Shown: positions 50,701 to 63,960, counted from the first letter of the stretch. The stretch is 64,000 bases of DNA from Aselliscus stoliczkanus (GCA_033961575.1 CM066732.1:96711187-96775186), one strand, 5' to 3'. A program made the numbers and translations. The notes: generated by a model from the letters alone, not told the origin.

Positions 50701-53700
50701 CTACATGGCCCCCAAACATAAGCTTTTGGTAAGAAAAAAAAAAAAAAAGAAACTGAATAGAGAAATACTCGGGTAGGCAAACCTGTTTCTTATCTTAAAG
50801 ACAGATATGCTCCTTGCCCCTCCCCCAGCAGTGCGGCCCAGAGATGCTCAGAGATGTCCAATCTGAACGTGGGCTGCTGAGTCTCACGTGCTGGGTTCCT
50901 CTGAGGAACTTCCTGCCCATCTGAGACCCACAGAGAAATCTGCTTCCCTACATCACACACAGTACCCTGGGGTCCCACCTCGCCTCTAAGACCCGGGGCC
51001 ACAGGGCTTTCTGTGAGAGCTGGTACCTGCTGGAAAGGACAGGAGGTACTCCTTCATCAGACTTTGCACCTTCTCACAGTACAGCTGGATCAGGCAGTTG
51101 TGGAACCGAGAGCCCGTCTCCTCCCAAACGTGGATGATGTGTTCCTGAGGTGAGACGTAGGTCTGTCTGGTCCCCTCAGTGCTGTGACCCAGCCCAGTCC
51201 CCAGTCTCCCTCACATTTTTAGGGCCCAGCAGGTCCCATCCAGATTGTCCCTTAATTAAGCTGCAAAGATTACCAAGGGATAGCTCTTCTAGGACTGCAG
51301 GGAAATTTTGCAATACAACCCAGCAACACTGGGAATTCTATGCTTGATTTCCAATCTAAGCTCTGCTATTAATTTCATCTCATAAGCCTCCAAATCAGCC
51401 CACATAATTAAGGTTAAATATTTGCATTCTGGAACTTAAAACCTATTTGGTTGTCCTGCAGTCACAGTTGTGTTAGGTTGTACAAATGTGGCTTTGGAAT
51501 GTTTTTCTTGAACGTGCTTCTCTTTTATCCCTCTGTACTTTACCTAGGTTTAGAAGGTATCAACAAAAAGTAACATTTCCAGTTTGGCCTCCTGGGGTCT
51601 CTTTCTTCACAGGATGTTGAAATAACCCTCTTCCTTACATTTTTACTAATCCCCAAGTGACACAAACACCAGTCTGAACTGCCTAATAACAGGCCTATAT
51701 GGACCTGGATCCTGGGTTTGAAGCATTTTAGTTCAGAGTGAAAAATATCTTACCAAATAAGGAATAGCCAGGCCCTTAAAATTCTCTACTAAGAAGCTGA
51801 GCACTTGGTCTCGTGGCAGGGACTCCACCTCTAGGAGATCTTCGGTAAATATCTGTTAAAACAAACCTGAGCTCTAGTGCAGAACCACCGGACTGCACTG
51901 CTGCCTAAGGCACATGCACACGAGCGGAGGCGTCCAGTGGACAGACTGTTGGAGGGGGAGGGGCATACGAGAAGGCACCTGTAGCCCGTTAGTGTGGGAC
52001 AGACTAGGCTGCAGGCCTCCTGAGACCTGTGCAGGGCTCTTTCCCTTACGCCGCACTGTCATTTCTTGTTTCCCAGTTCACTCTTCTGCATACCTCATCA
52101 ACTGCGCGGATCCTTCCTCCCCCGCCATGCGTTGCTGTCCTGAGTACAGTCAGGACTAACCGGGGTGCCAGATAAATCCAAAGACCTCCCGTGACCTACC
52201 TTTAGGCCGTCCTCTGGAAAGTCTCTCAGCACCCACACCGAGTAGGAAAAAATCAAGTGCAGGTTTTCTGTGCCTAGAAGAAAAAGTAAGACTTGTCTGC
52301 AGGTGAGGCCCACCCTCCCCAGGACTGGGAAGGAGGTGCCCAGGCTCCCCAGAATTCATTTTCCAGAGAAGATAGCTCTGTCCGAGCACCAGTCACTCAG
52401 GGCTGCTTAGTCCCCTTGAGCTGGTTACATACCTAGGGGCTGTCATGGTTTCACCACTGGGGGACTTTCCCCCCAGTTGGAGGAACAAAGATAGGGAAAC
52501 ACAAGGGAAGGAGACTGAGCAGGCAGGATCAGAGATGGAGGGAGTTCTGGTCCATTTAAACACAATCCCTTTCCCCCTCCGCTGCCACAAGCCAGACTTA
52601 CCCAGATGCTGCAGATACTGCACCGTCCTCTCATGGCCTTTCAGAGGGGAGTTTGCTTTCTTGGACTGGTCCACCAGCACCTGCAGAGCTGGCCACGAAG
52701 CCCAAGAACATGGTCATGAGACTCTTCCAGAAGGCTCATCCCCACGGGAGGTTTCTCACACCTGTTTCCCCTGTCAATGTACAAGAGACCCTCCCAGATC
52801 AAAGAAGGCCCTGCCCACAGTCACCTTTCTCATGGAGCCCCTTCTTCTCATACAGGATTATCAGTTCACTGTACTTGTGAGCCTTCTTCAGCACATGTTC
52901 ACTCTCTTCTATGTGGCAGTGATTGTTTTCCAGACGCAGCAAGGGGGCCACCAGGGCCACATTCGTCTGCAGAGGAAGCAGGACTTCAGCGGAAACTGCT
53001 TCCTGGGGAGCTGCACCCTTACCCAGACAAGGCCTACTCCAGGCTGAAAGGCCAGGGGTGGGACACAAGCAAGAGGAAGCAAATCACCCCTTTTCAGGGC
53101 TACAGGTAGAGGCTGTTAAGAGCATTTATGCTCTTTCTACAACATGTTTTAATGGTTTGTCTTGGGGGGGGGGGGCATATTTTCTTTGAGAAAATACTAT
53201 TCACCTTGTAACACTAACCCTAACCTTATGGAGAAGAGCAGCCCACTCTTAAGACCCTGGGTCAGTATCTTGCCTAATCCTCTCAATTCCAAAAAGCTCA
53301 ATGGCCTCAGCAAAGACTAGATGGTTCCTATTATCAAAAGTTTCACTCTTGCTAGCAGCAGGTACCCCGAAGTGGCACTTTCCCAGTCTTAGGGGCCTGA
53401 AGGGTTGTGGGTAGCCCAGTACTCAGAGAGCTCACATGGAGGTAGCACTTGAGCAGGGTGGTGTCGATGATTTGCAGCAGCTTCTTCTTGGATTTGATGG
53501 TGGGGGTGCCTTCCATGAGCGGGGAGGTGCTGGACTGGTGATCAGAGTCATTCAGCTTCTTTACCAACTGGCTTCGTTTCTGCAAAGGCCAAAAATGTGG
53601 GATCAAGGCCAGGACAAAATCTTCCTTTATCACTTGATCTACCAGATAATTCCAAATACCTCCAAATCAGCTCACACCTATCCACACCCTGTCTCACACT

Positions 53701-56700
53701 GGCATACAATTTTTTTGAAGTTTTAATATTTAATGGTTCTTTAAAATTTAAGTATATTTATGATATACTGCTCAATTGTGCATTTGTAGTAATTGTTACA
53801 ATTCAACTCAGATGACAATTTTAAAAACAGAATCATTTGGTTGCAGGAAATTTTAAAAAATGAAAATGACGTATTTTTGTTACAGAGATACAACAGATTG
53901 ACAGAGTGTTCAATGAAAGATTGTCAAGAATAAAATGTATATATTAGGATCAAATTCTATGGAGGAAGTGGAATGTGAATAAAATCTCAAGGAGTGAAAG
54001 AATCAATGTTGCATTTTTTTTTTGGAGAAAAATTGAAATCCAAGGAGCACTTTTTTGTTTATTTGTTTGTTTGTTTTTCAGCTGAGCCATCCTGCCACTT
54101 GTTGGCAGCTCAGCAGCAGCTCAGCTCAGGCACGGCTCACTGGCCCATGTGGGAATTGAACCGGCTACCCTGTTGCTCAGAGCTCACGCTCTTGAGCAAG
54201 CTCTTAACCAACTGAGCCACTCGGCCAGCCCCCAAGGAGCACTTTTAATGTACCACACACAATGCTAAGCTTTTCCTTGACACAGAGATCCTCCTCATTT
54301 AATCCTGAACAGACTTCCTAAGATAGTATACAATTTTTATCAGGAATCAAATAGATGACTGCCAAATTGCCACAGATACAGTAACAATTATTATTGAGTA
54401 TTTACTATACACCAGGCACTATGCCACGTACTTTATATATCATGCTATTTCAAACTTAAAACAAATGCAGGTCTTATCATCTCCATTTTACAAGTGAAGA
54501 AACCAAGGTGCAGATGTTAGATACCTCATAAGTGGCAGAGGCAGGTTTCTAATGAGGGTCTGATTCCAAAGCCCACGTTCTTTTTTATTTTAATCAACTT
54601 TATTGGGTATAAGTTATATACAATAAAATGTACCCCTTTTAAGTGTGCTATTAGATGCATTGTGACAGATACTTACTATACGTGCATGTAACCACCACCC
54701 CAGTCAAGGAACAGAACATTTCTATCATTCCAGAAAGTTCCCTTACGAAACAATCCCACCCACCCCCTAACCCACTCATATAATTTCTATCACTAGAGTT
54801 TATAGCTTTTACCGATTTAAGGACTTCATCTAGTGAAATCACCCAGTTTGTATTCTGTGTCTGGCAATGCCCATGGCCTTATGTGCTCTACCATCTCTCT
54901 GGCACAATAGCAGTGATGGTGAACTTCATACCTTTCAAACATCAGTGGAGAGGCCGGGGGAGAATGTGTGTTGGGGTCCTAAAGCTAAGACTGTAAATCC
55001 ACGGCCTTCTGTGGAGCCATAGGCTTGGGAGGCATTCTGCCGCAGGAACCTTTTTCATTTGGCACGTGGGCTATGCAGTGTGCTGAGACAGGCAAGTTTG
55101 TGTGCCACTTTCAGACCGCCATCCACGGCTGGGGACACCTAGGACCCAATGTCAAGGAACTGCCAAGGCTATGCATGCCTGATCAGGCCCGAGGGACACC
55201 AACTGGCCCAGGAGAGGTGGCAGGAAGCTGCCTTACAATTTTCCTAATAATACTTCTCAGGGCCTACCCAGGAGGCCCCTTACAAAGATCTGACGAACAC
55301 TTAAAAGGAAAAAATTTACTAAGTTCTCTGACTCTGATGGGTGCACAGGAAATAAATAATAGCCTTTTGCAAAAGAATTGTGGGGTTGAGAAACTTCAAT
55401 GAAGATGTTAGTTTTAATATTGACTTTAAAATTTCACTTATGTGTCCATAACAGTAAATTAAAAAAACAAATTTAAATCTGAAAGTATTTTTCCCCTAAA
55501 AAAAAAAACATATTATAGAAGATTATTTATTGGCAAAGGTCTTTCTCAATATATGGCTGAATATTTTAAAAGTAAGCTATAGGGCCGGCCGAGTGGCGCG
55601 GTGTTTAAGCGCTGGCCTTGGAAGCCAGCGGCCCCGGTTAGGTCCCACATATGAGGCCAGTGACACTGTCCTCAAAAAAAAACAAAACAAAAAAAAACAC
55701 AGTAAGCTATAAAACAATATATAGTTTGATATTCATTTGTAATAAATACACCAATAAATAAATAAACAAAAACCAATTCACAAATACATATAAAAGTCTG
55801 GAAGAATAACACTGAAATGTTAGTTATTTTACTCTGGGTTCTAGGTAGAAATATAGGTGATTTTTATTTTTACTTTATACTTTTCTGTGTTTTCCAAGTT
55901 TTCTGCATTGAGCAGGTATTTTTTCCAAAATTTTGTATGCTAAAAGGTTGTTTTAAAATACTTATTCTTTTCTATCAACTAAAATTTGCTCCTTCTAGTT
56001 CCTGAGCAGCTTAGTTATGAATTTAGCAGAAACTGAATGTGTTTCTTGGTATCAGGATTTGGCAAAAAAATAACAACAAAAAAACCCAGTTCAACAGTAC
56101 TACCAAGCAGGGAGAAGCAGCAGGAAGGCACTATGCCACCCAGACTTGACTTCTACAGCATTCATTTATGGAATGCCTGTGACATTATAAAATGCCCTCA
56201 GTTCTCTGCCATAAGGAAGCAGGTACTGGAACTCCCAGGTAAACTCTTCCATACACCTCTATATCATACTGACCTGTGTCAGGTAGTCAATCAGAGCTAA
56301 GTGAGCCTTCTCCAATTCAGCCCCAGAGAGCATGGGCAGTGGGTTAGGATACTGCAGCTGCTTCCTGTAGTCTGTGGGCAGCAGATCTGGGTACAGGCCC
56401 ATCACATGGGTAGGATCTATAATGGAAGGTAAAGATGATTCCCCAGAAAGAAGCATAGCAATTTAAGGATAAAATAAAACAAGTTCCAGACTGATTTTTT
56501 CAAAAAAGAATGACTCTAAGTTCATACTCAATGAGCTATACTTATAGTTTGAGCACTATTTATATATAATTTACTAAAACATAACAAAAATGGCATGACT
56601 ACATTCTAAGTCACAGACATATATACATATGCAGAATGAGCACTGAAAATTTATTAACTCTTCTAAAGTACAGGAAAAAATGTTTCTCAAGGAAAAACTG

Positions 56701-58882
56701 ATAAGACATTGATATTGAAAAGATCAATAAACTGAAAAATAAAAAATTATATGTCAATAAAGGAATATTACTAAAACAAAAAGACCAGACAACAGGCTAG
56801 GGCAAAATACTACAGCGTATATGGCAAAAGGTTGATTACATAAAACAAATTCACACAAATTGGTAAAATTTATGATGACTGTTATACACTGTTATTTTTT
56901 TTTTTTAAGCCTTTTTTTTTTTTTTTTTTTTATCTGAGCCATCCTGTCATCTGTTGGCAGCTCAGCTCGGACCGGGAATCCAACCGGCAACTGTGTTACT
57001 CAGAGCTCTCACTTTCGAGCAAGCTCCTAACCAACTGAGCCACTCAGTCGGCCCCATTGTTATTATCTTTTTAAAAATCTGTCTCCTTTATTAGCTTGTT
57101 TCTACAGGGTCTGGCCTATCATGTTTATCTCTGTATCCCTAAGACCTGTATCATACTTGGCTTGTAGCAGGCAGGCATTACATTCATTCAAAAATATGTA
57201 CTGAATATTCATTCAAAAAAAATACCTCCTGTGAGCTAGGTACTGTGTAGGGTGAAAAAACGCTATAACAATTTTTAAGTAACAAAAGCTATGAAAGTGT
57301 ATTATAATTGTTAAAATGTATACATGAAAAGAAACTTGCATGACGAAGAGACAAAATGAGTCAGGATTGGAGGTGAAGTTTTTCCTTGATGTTTTAAATA
57401 AACTTTTGGTACTCGCATTGCTTTATTTTCATTTAAAAAAACATCGGAGAAATATTCCATTTTGGACCCAAGTTCCACACAAGCTGAGCAGAAGAGAGAT
57501 GTTACACAGCCTTGCCTTGAACCTTCCAGAATCCACATCATCCCCCAGTCACTGTGTCTGGCCACAATATTTCTGCTTAGCCAGGAAGACTGTTCTTCAA
57601 GATCAGGGAATAGTGATCACATGAAAAAAAGACACTCATGAGAAGAGGCAGCTGAACAGAGCAGTTAGCAGTTCCATGTGACAGCCGCATCTCAGTGTGA
57701 GCAAAGCAGACAGCTGCTAGGGACCCTAAGTGAACACATGGCCCTTACTGAGGCCTCGCCCACCTCCTGTCACCCATGTCAACAAACGTGGCTGTAATCA
57801 CACTGTTCTGCTTAAAAACCTGTATCACCCGAAGCCTACCAAACAAAGTCCATCCTCCCTTGTGGCATTCAAGGTCCCCTACAATCTAGCCCCAGTGCCT
57901 CTTTCTAGTGTAATCTGGCAATCACCACAAACGTCACACTAGGCTCTGGTGCACAGGTCCTCAGACACAAAGGGGACTCCTGCTGCTGCACTTTCCTTTA
58001 CCGGCCACTTTTTCTTCTCATACTCCAGGGCCCAGCTCTCCCCCTTCCTCCTGGGCAGACCTCCTCACTTACTTCTCTTCACTCCTGGAGAAGTTCTTCA
58101 CACTTATCCCAGTGTTTTACTTAGCAGCTTTATGTGCAAGCTCTTTATTTATCCCTGAAGCCCAGGACAGAAGGCAGAGCTGGCAATGACAATGCTCATC
58201 TGATTTGCCTATTGGGACAGTGTGTTCCCTGAGTCCAGCTCAATCCCCAGTACAATACAGACATGTAATTAACAGTGGAATTAAGTCCCTTATGCAGAAC
58301 AAAAGATACAGATCGACTCTGCTCTAGGCCCACGGATCTGGATCTGGCTGTCCCTGCATTCTTCCAACCTCACTGCCTTTGCACTAGCTGTTCCCTCTGC
58401 CCGGAATGCTCTTCCCCAGACATCTGCAGTGCTCATTAAATCATCTACTTCGAGCCACACGTGAAATCTCTCCGCCCAGAGATGCCTTTCCTGTTTTATC
58501 TTCACTTGCAATCCTAATGCCTGTCTTCAGTACCCTGCTTTATTTTTCTTGGTACTTATCACTTCCCAATATAGTATAATTTTGAGTATTTATTTTCTTG
58601 TCTGTCTCTTCCCCATCAGAATATAAGCCTCACTATTTGGCACCAGAATAGTCTTCAGCACATGATAGAAGCTTGATAAAACTTTTGTTGAGTAACAGAA
58701 TAAATGAGTAAATAATGAAAATAGTATCTGAACCAATCCAACCGTTGAAGGCTGAATTTTAAGATCTAAATATGAGTTTCAAGGGCCAGCCGAGTGGCGT
58801 GGTGGTTGAGCGCTGGCTTGGGAGGCCAGCAGCCCCGGTCTGAGTCCCACATATGAGGTCCATTGACACTGCCCTCAATAAA

Positions 58883-58953
<71 letters not shown>

Positions 58954-61900
58954 GAGTTTCAAGAAATATAAGAACTATCTCACTTGCACTCCTGCTGTAC
59001 CAACCATCACACTCTACCTCCAACTCTCAGTGCCTCAATTCAGGAGTCTTCTCAGCAAGCCCTCCTGCAAATACCTGTAGCGCTAACTTTCTACCTTGCA
59101 TTAGAGCTTTTTATGTACAAGTTGTAGGATGCTACAAGGAAATTACTCTAAACATTTTTAGGATCTTGGATGTCTTAGAGAATTTGATGAAAGGTATCGG
59201 TCCTCTCTCCACAAAAACCCACAGAGGAACAAAATTTTGCATCAAGGGTGGTTCACAGATCTGCTAAGGCCCACTCACAGGCCCTGTGTCCCCAGTGGAG
59301 GAGACAGGGCCTCTTTCTGATTCATAAGGGGTAGAAATATGACACCCTTAGGAGAGACCTATGTGTGGAACACAGGAAAGGGAGGAGCCAGAAAGCGAAC
59401 CTGGGCCCAGTCCATCCTGCACTAAGAGGACGAGGGGACCCTGGGCCTGATAGTACGACATTCCGGCCAGTTGAGACTGTTCTCTGCAGCTGGGCCTCCC
59501 TCTGACTCAGAAGAAACATGCCTCCCCAAAACTTCTGTGCCCCTGAAGCAGTCTTCTGACTTGGCATCCCAGGTAAAGTCTGTTCTGCTACAACCAGAGA
59601 TTCTTTAATGTGAATTAGCTAATGCGCAGTTGGTAAGTGGGAGCATAATGTCAGTATGAGGCAAAAGCTGTGTTGGTTTGCATGCAATTGTTCCCAGTGT
59701 GTTAATGTTTTGATGTGACCAGGGGCAAACATTCTCATAATCAAAGAGAAAGCCTTCCTTAATTCCACAGGAAGATCTAAAAAAAAAAAAAAAAGAGCTG
59801 AGAATCCTATAGGACTGCCCTCTTTTAGTGTAAGTGGTAGTTGGTTAGTGGCTTCAAAAACCACTATATTATTTCAAAAACCACTTTTCTTAAGTGAAGC
59901 CATCTGGGAAAGCTGAGAGAAAAATGAAACAAAGATGTTTTCCCCATATTAATTTTGGGAGAAGTCTCATAAAGAAGTCTATACCCAGGATCAGATTTTT
60001 CACTTGGATGAAACTAGCTTCTATTAGAAGCAAATGCTCTCAAAGTTTTGTATCTCAAAGGCGAAAGCACAGCCCCAGGGTTTAAGACTACAAAGGGCTA
60101 TTACATTGGGTACCAACAGTGGGAATTTAATTTTAGGAGAATTGTTATTGTTTTTATGAGTGCTCTGCTTACAAAGTTGCCTAGGTTTTCAGTGGTCCAT
60201 TCCAAACTTATTTTTCTCATAAACCCTGTTGTTTTTCATATTTATTATACAATAGAATATAAGGTTTGCAGGACCACATTCAAGGAATTATAGCAAAAAT
60301 GCCTGTACCTCAAAACACATAAAAAAGGGTGCTCTGGGTGCCATGTATGAATATTCTAGCCCTTAAAAAGGGATCTAGCCTCCCTACTATAAATAAATAA
60401 AGAGATAATCAGTTTCATGCGGTTTTGTTTAGGGTCAGCCTGTCACCAGTGTTCTGATGATCTCTAGATTCACTAAGAATATTCACTACTGGACCTGAGG
60501 AGCTGACCTTAGACCGAGGTCAGTCAGTGGAGCTGCTGCCCGAGAGGTCCAGTCAGTAGCCAGCTGCCCGCTAAACAACACAGCCACCAGCAGACATTTA
60601 TCTCCTCCTCCTGCTGGAAAGGGTCCACTTCTGCCTTATCTTTCCTACTAGACTGTTCTTTGAAAGCAGAATTCCTGTCTGATTATTTCTGCTTGGGGCC
60701 CAACAGAGTGCACCGCATTCTCTAGGAGCTCAGTACCTATTTGTGGAATGAATAAATTGAAAGGTAGTAGCATCATTAGGATTGAACTTAGAGCTCTGGG
60801 ATTGGGGTTCAAGTATTGTTGGTACATGGAAAAAGGATCAAATCACCACAGCAATTCTATCTTATTATTCCAGTGTTTTCCCAAAGAGCTGGTGGTACAC
60901 TGAAAATAAATGCCCCAACTGAGTTCATTTGGAGGAAGAGCAGTAGATATTTGTGGGTTTCAGGTTTCCCAGCTTCCATCCCCCTTCTTAACAGCAACTT
61001 ATTTCCTTTTGGCAAGCTCCCTCTTCCATACCATGTGTAGTCTTGGTGAGAGAAGAGCCCTAGGCACCTACCTTTGCCCTCAGAAACAGGGGTTTGGAGA
61101 AACACACCTCTTTTCTCACCCCTGGTGCAGTCAGAGGGAGTCAGACCATGACCTAATCCTAAACAATCAGATCCCCTGGATCTTGAGAAAGTGATTCAAG
61201 GACGACAAGCAGTGTAGCATGCACCAACATCCTACACGCTCCCCTTAGGTAGTGTGGGGTCTGTTCCCTTGCCTTGACCTGAAGGACCCTTGTAAATCAA
61301 CAGAAACAGTGGAAGTGACAGTCATAGAAGGCAATGAGGCCTCCACCTTGGTCTCTTAGATTGCCTACTCTGGGGAAAGCCAGCAGCTCTGCATGAGGGC
61401 ACTCAATCAACCTTGTGGAAAGACCCACCTGGACAAGGACTGAGGCCCCTACAGACCTCCACCAGCACCAACTTGTCAGCTATGAGAGCGAGCCACCTTG
61501 CGGATCCTCTGGCCCAGTCAAGACTTTACATGACAGTAGCCCAGCTGACATACAAGTGCAAGCACATGAGAAATGCCTGGCTAAGTCCTTCCCAAATTAC
61601 TAACCATCAGATACCAAGAGAGACAGCAGATGATTTGTTATTTTAAGCCACTAAGTTTTGGAGTGGTTTGTTACATGGCATAGATAGTGATACAAGCTAG
61701 TAGGGGATGCAACGTTGTATCGGGGATGCAACAACAGGGAGGTGGTGGCAGTAATAGCTAAGGAAGTGGCTGTGCCAGTAGAGGACTGCACAGCCTGTCC
61801 TCAATACAAGGGGATTATGTCCGGCTTCTTGTTTCCTGCTGGGAGGTCCCCCGGAGCTCCCCTGGTTCCTATCATTCCTGAGCCTGGTCCCTCATTAATT

Positions 61901-63243
61901 TTGTGGGCCCCTCTACCTGCCATTCTTCTAATATTCCAATAAACCATGCTTAATTTATTCAAATACTGCTTAAAATATCCAGAACTGGTCTCCATTGCTC
62001 ACACCAAGAACCTTAACTGATATAGGGAGTTGCCACAGTTCATTACTGGAAGGCTGAGGGAAGGTGGAAAAAAGGCAAAGCAGAGCAAAAAAGAGGAGAT
62101 AAATAATAATATGATATAGAGTCAAACCAAGTTTATATAGATTGATCTTAATTAAGGATCAATGGAATATACAAAAAATGGAAAGTTTAATAATAATAGC
62201 AAACACTTAATTGGCACTTATTAAGTACCACACACTGTGGTAAGCACTTCACGTAATCTTTACAGCAACACTGTAAGTATTATTATTTGCCCTATTTTGC
62301 AGAAGAGAAAAAGTAAAGCCCAGAGAGGTCCAGTAACTCTGCCTGAGGCCAGGCAGCCTGATTCCAGAGTGCCTGCTTCTCACCATGATGCTCAATGTCT
62401 CAGGAGTTTTCAGGACACAGAGAAAAGGAAGGGCTTCACGGCACTGCCCTGAGTTGGTACTCAAAAATGACCTACTGGGGCTGGCTGAGGGCTCAGTTGG
62501 TTAAGAGCTCACTCAAGAATGTGAGCTCTGGGCCAGCCAAGTGGCGCGGTGGTTGGGAGCTGGCTTGGGACACCAGCAGCCTGGGTTCGGATCCCACATG
62601 TGAGTGCCAGTGACACTGCCCTCTAAAAAAAAAAAAAGAATGCGAGCTCTGAGCAACAGGGTCGCCGGTTCAATTCCCGGCCAGAGCTTAGCTACTGCCG
62701 AGCTGCCAGATGGCTCAGCTAAAACAAAACAAAACAAAAAACAAAAAACAACCTACTGTTTAATCCTACTAAATTTGAATCAGGGATTTTTGTATAGAAT
62801 AGCATTCAATAAATACTAGATCATCGAATACACATTTGTTGAACTGATAATTTTCTGTTGCCTTTCTCTAATGGCAAAGGCAAAACATCCTGGAAAACTG
62901 GAAGTCTGTATTTGTGGGGATGACCAAATTTAAGAAACTAGCACTATAAATATGTAACCACCATGGCCACCCACAGGATCCTGTTAGGGATAAGGATCAA
63001 TTTACACGAGCCTAAACTTTCCCCTTTCTCAGAAGTCTGGTGCCATCTGCCCATCCTTCCAGTTTCCCCTCCCTCCCTTAGTTCCTTATTCCAAGACCAC
63101 GCCTACTTGTTACCTGTGCCAAGCTTAGCAAACACCTGCATGGACTCATCAAAACGCTTCTGGCAGAAGAGGTTAAAGGCGTACAAGTTCTTGATGTGAT
63201 GGATCTGTTGCTGCTTTTCACTGTCGGAATCATCTTTCATTTC
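46811..63243 (-). CDS. VPS39: VPS39, HOPS complex subunit, 3' 15 coding exons (5' partial)
   Basis: Exons, right to left: 63114-63243, 56274-56416, 53436-53579, 52825-52966, 52602-52688, 52200-52273, 51754-51852, 51027-51144, 50394-50522, 49570-49672, 49302-49347, 48255-48404, 47986-48120, 47695-47786, 46811-46886. They join without a break into 555 residues plus stop, very close to the C-terminal part of human VPS39 (about 875 residues). The N-terminal CNH/beta-propeller exons lie beyond the right edge. The visible protein starts EMKDDSDSEKQQQ, runs through the helical clathrin-repeat-like solenoid (CHCR/Vps39 domain 1) and ends with Vps39 domain 2 and a Cys-rich tail. VPS39 sits at one tip of the HOPS tether, binds Rab7/Rab2 on late endosomes and contacts VPS11 through its C-terminus, promoting fusion with lysosomes. 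All junctions are GT-AG. The large introns (56417-63113 and 53580-56273) are repeat-filled. Confidence 0.96.
49891..50001 (+). mobile_element. Short SINE (family A) in VPS39 intron
   Basis: Full-length copy, long A tail, duplication AAAATGGGGCACGAG at 49875 with one mismatch in the copy near 50002. Antisense to VPS39. Confidence 0.92.
54055..54231 (-). mobile_element. Family B SINE in VPS39 intron
   Basis: Minus-strand copy including the B-box segment (GGGAATTGAACCGG). Perfect 15-bp duplication CCAAGGAGCACTTTT at 54040 and 54232. Confidence 0.92.
54385..54560 (-). mobile_element. MIR SINE, antisense, VPS39 intron
   Basis: CTCCATTTTACAAGTGAAGAAACCAAGGTGC and CACCAGGCACTATGCCACG are antisense MIR. 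Confidence 0.75.
54585..54865 (-). mobile_element. L1 (L1M-type) 3' fragment, antisense
   Basis: TATTTTAATCAACTTTATTGG, AATAAAATGTACCCC and GTAACCACCACCCCAGTCAAGG are the antisense form of old L1 3'UTR sequence. VPS39 intron. Confidence 0.55.
55582..55700 (+). mobile_element. Short SINE (family A) in VPS39 intron
   Basis: Full-length head with an A tail interrupted by C. Flanks AGTAAGCTATA at 55571 and 55701. Confidence 0.9.
56897..57054 (-). mobile_element. Family B SINE in VPS39 intron
   Basis: Poly-T, ATCTGAGCCATCCTG, shortened body and GAGCCACTCAG head. Flanks CTGTTATT and ATTGTTATT. More diverged than most copies. Confidence 0.82.
57740..58715 (+). mobile_element. L2 LINE 3' region, two segments
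   Basis: L2-typical runs include CCTTTGCACTAGCTGTTCCC, CTCTGCCCGGAATGCTCTTCC, TTATTTTTCTTGGTACTTATCAC and a final TGATAAAACTTTTGTTGAGTAACAGAATAAATGA. The part before about 58010 looks like upstream L2 sequence. Confidence 0.75.
58784..58950 (+). mobile_element. Short SINE (family A) with microsatellite tail
   Basis: Full-length head followed, in place of a pure A tail, by (AAGT)n then (AAAT)n at about 58881-58950. Flanks TATGAGTTTCAAG at 58771 and TAAGAGTTTCAAG at 58951. Confidence 0.9.
60610..60765 (+). mobile_element. L2 LINE 3' fragment
   Basis: GACTGTTCTTTGAAAGCAGAATTCCTGTCTG through AGCTCAGTACCTATTTGTGGAATGAATAAA matches the L2 3' end. Confidence 0.65.
61400..62030 (+). mobile_element. 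LTR relics (MLT1-like and another ERVL-type end)
   Basis: The 3' end near 61640-61700 reads TTATTTTAAGCCACTAAGTTTTGG with GTTACATGGCATAGATAGTGA, an MLT1 signature. A second LTR-like end with AATAAA and CAAGAACCTTAACTGATATAG follows at about 61940-62025. VPS39 intron. Confidence 0.55.
62188..62400 (-). mobile_element. MIR-like SINE, antisense, VPS39 intron
   Basis: TTGGCACTTATTAAGTACCACACACTG and TTTTGCAGAAGAGAAAAAGTAAAGCCCAGAGAGG are antisense MIR with substitutions. Confidence 0.65.
62477..62740 (+). mobile_element. Family B SINE interrupted by a family A SINE
   Basis: Left part 62477-62530, right part from about 62637 with a (CAAAA)n tail. Outer duplication close to AAAATGACCTACT / AAAACAACCTACT. 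The right part starts with the nested element's target duplication. Confidence 0.88.
62531..62634 (+). mobile_element. Short SINE (family A) nested in family B SINE
   Basis: Full-length copy flanked by AAGAATGTGAGCTCTG at 62515-62530 and AAGAATGCGAGCTCTG at 62635-62650, both parts of the host SINE. Confidence 0.92.
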
Positions 63244-63279
63244 CTAATAAGAGAACAGAATAGGTAAGAGTTCACTCGC

Positions 63280-63960
63280 TCGGCAAGGATTTATTCAGCA
63301 TACACTAGGTATTGAGCAAGATCTCTGGAGGTACAAATGCCAACATGTATGGACAGCCACATGGGATCTGCCCTTACAGGCAGGCTGCCCTTATAACCAT
63401 AAGACTGATAAATACAACAGGGTTTCTACCAAATGTACCTGACCAGGACTCCTGAAAACTGTCAAGGAAAGACTAAGAAACTGTCACAGGTCAAAAGACA
63501 CTAAGAACACATGACAACTAAATGCAATTTGTGATTTCTGGATTTCAACCTAGAACAGAAAAAAGGACATTAATGGGAAAACTAGCAAAGTCTGCATAGA
63601 GTCTAAAATTTAGTTTAAAAACAAAAAAAAAAATCAACACCAAAAACAAAACAGGGTAAGAGTGATGACAGAAGTACATGGAAGGGTATGCAACTTAGCC
63701 TGAGCAGTGGGTCTGGGAAGGATTTTTCGGAAGACTGTAAACTGAGGCATAAAGAATGAGCTGGAGTTAGCCAGGCAAGGCCAGGCAGGTGACAGATGGG
63801 AGGGGAGGAGGAGAGTGTGTTCCTAGCAAACAGGACAGCACATGTGCAAGGTCCTAAAATACCGGAGAGAGAACACAGCGTGCTCAAGGAATAGAAGACA
63901 CTTAGCACAGCTGGTACAGTCGGAAAACGTACTGTTCACAGTAAAAGCTAAATAAATACA
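63280..63960 (-). mobile_element. L2 LINE fragment, antisense, at right edge
   Basis: TGAGCTGGAGTTAGCCAGGC and CACATGTGCAAGGTCCTAAAATACC with GCGTGCTCAAGGAATAGAAG resemble antisense L2. The left part is weak. It lies in the VPS39 intron upstream of the exon at 63114-63243. Confidence 0.5.

Noticed and set aside
53213..53228. Telomere-like CTAACCCTAACC
   Set aside because: Only two units; expected by chance and not an interstitial telomeric array.
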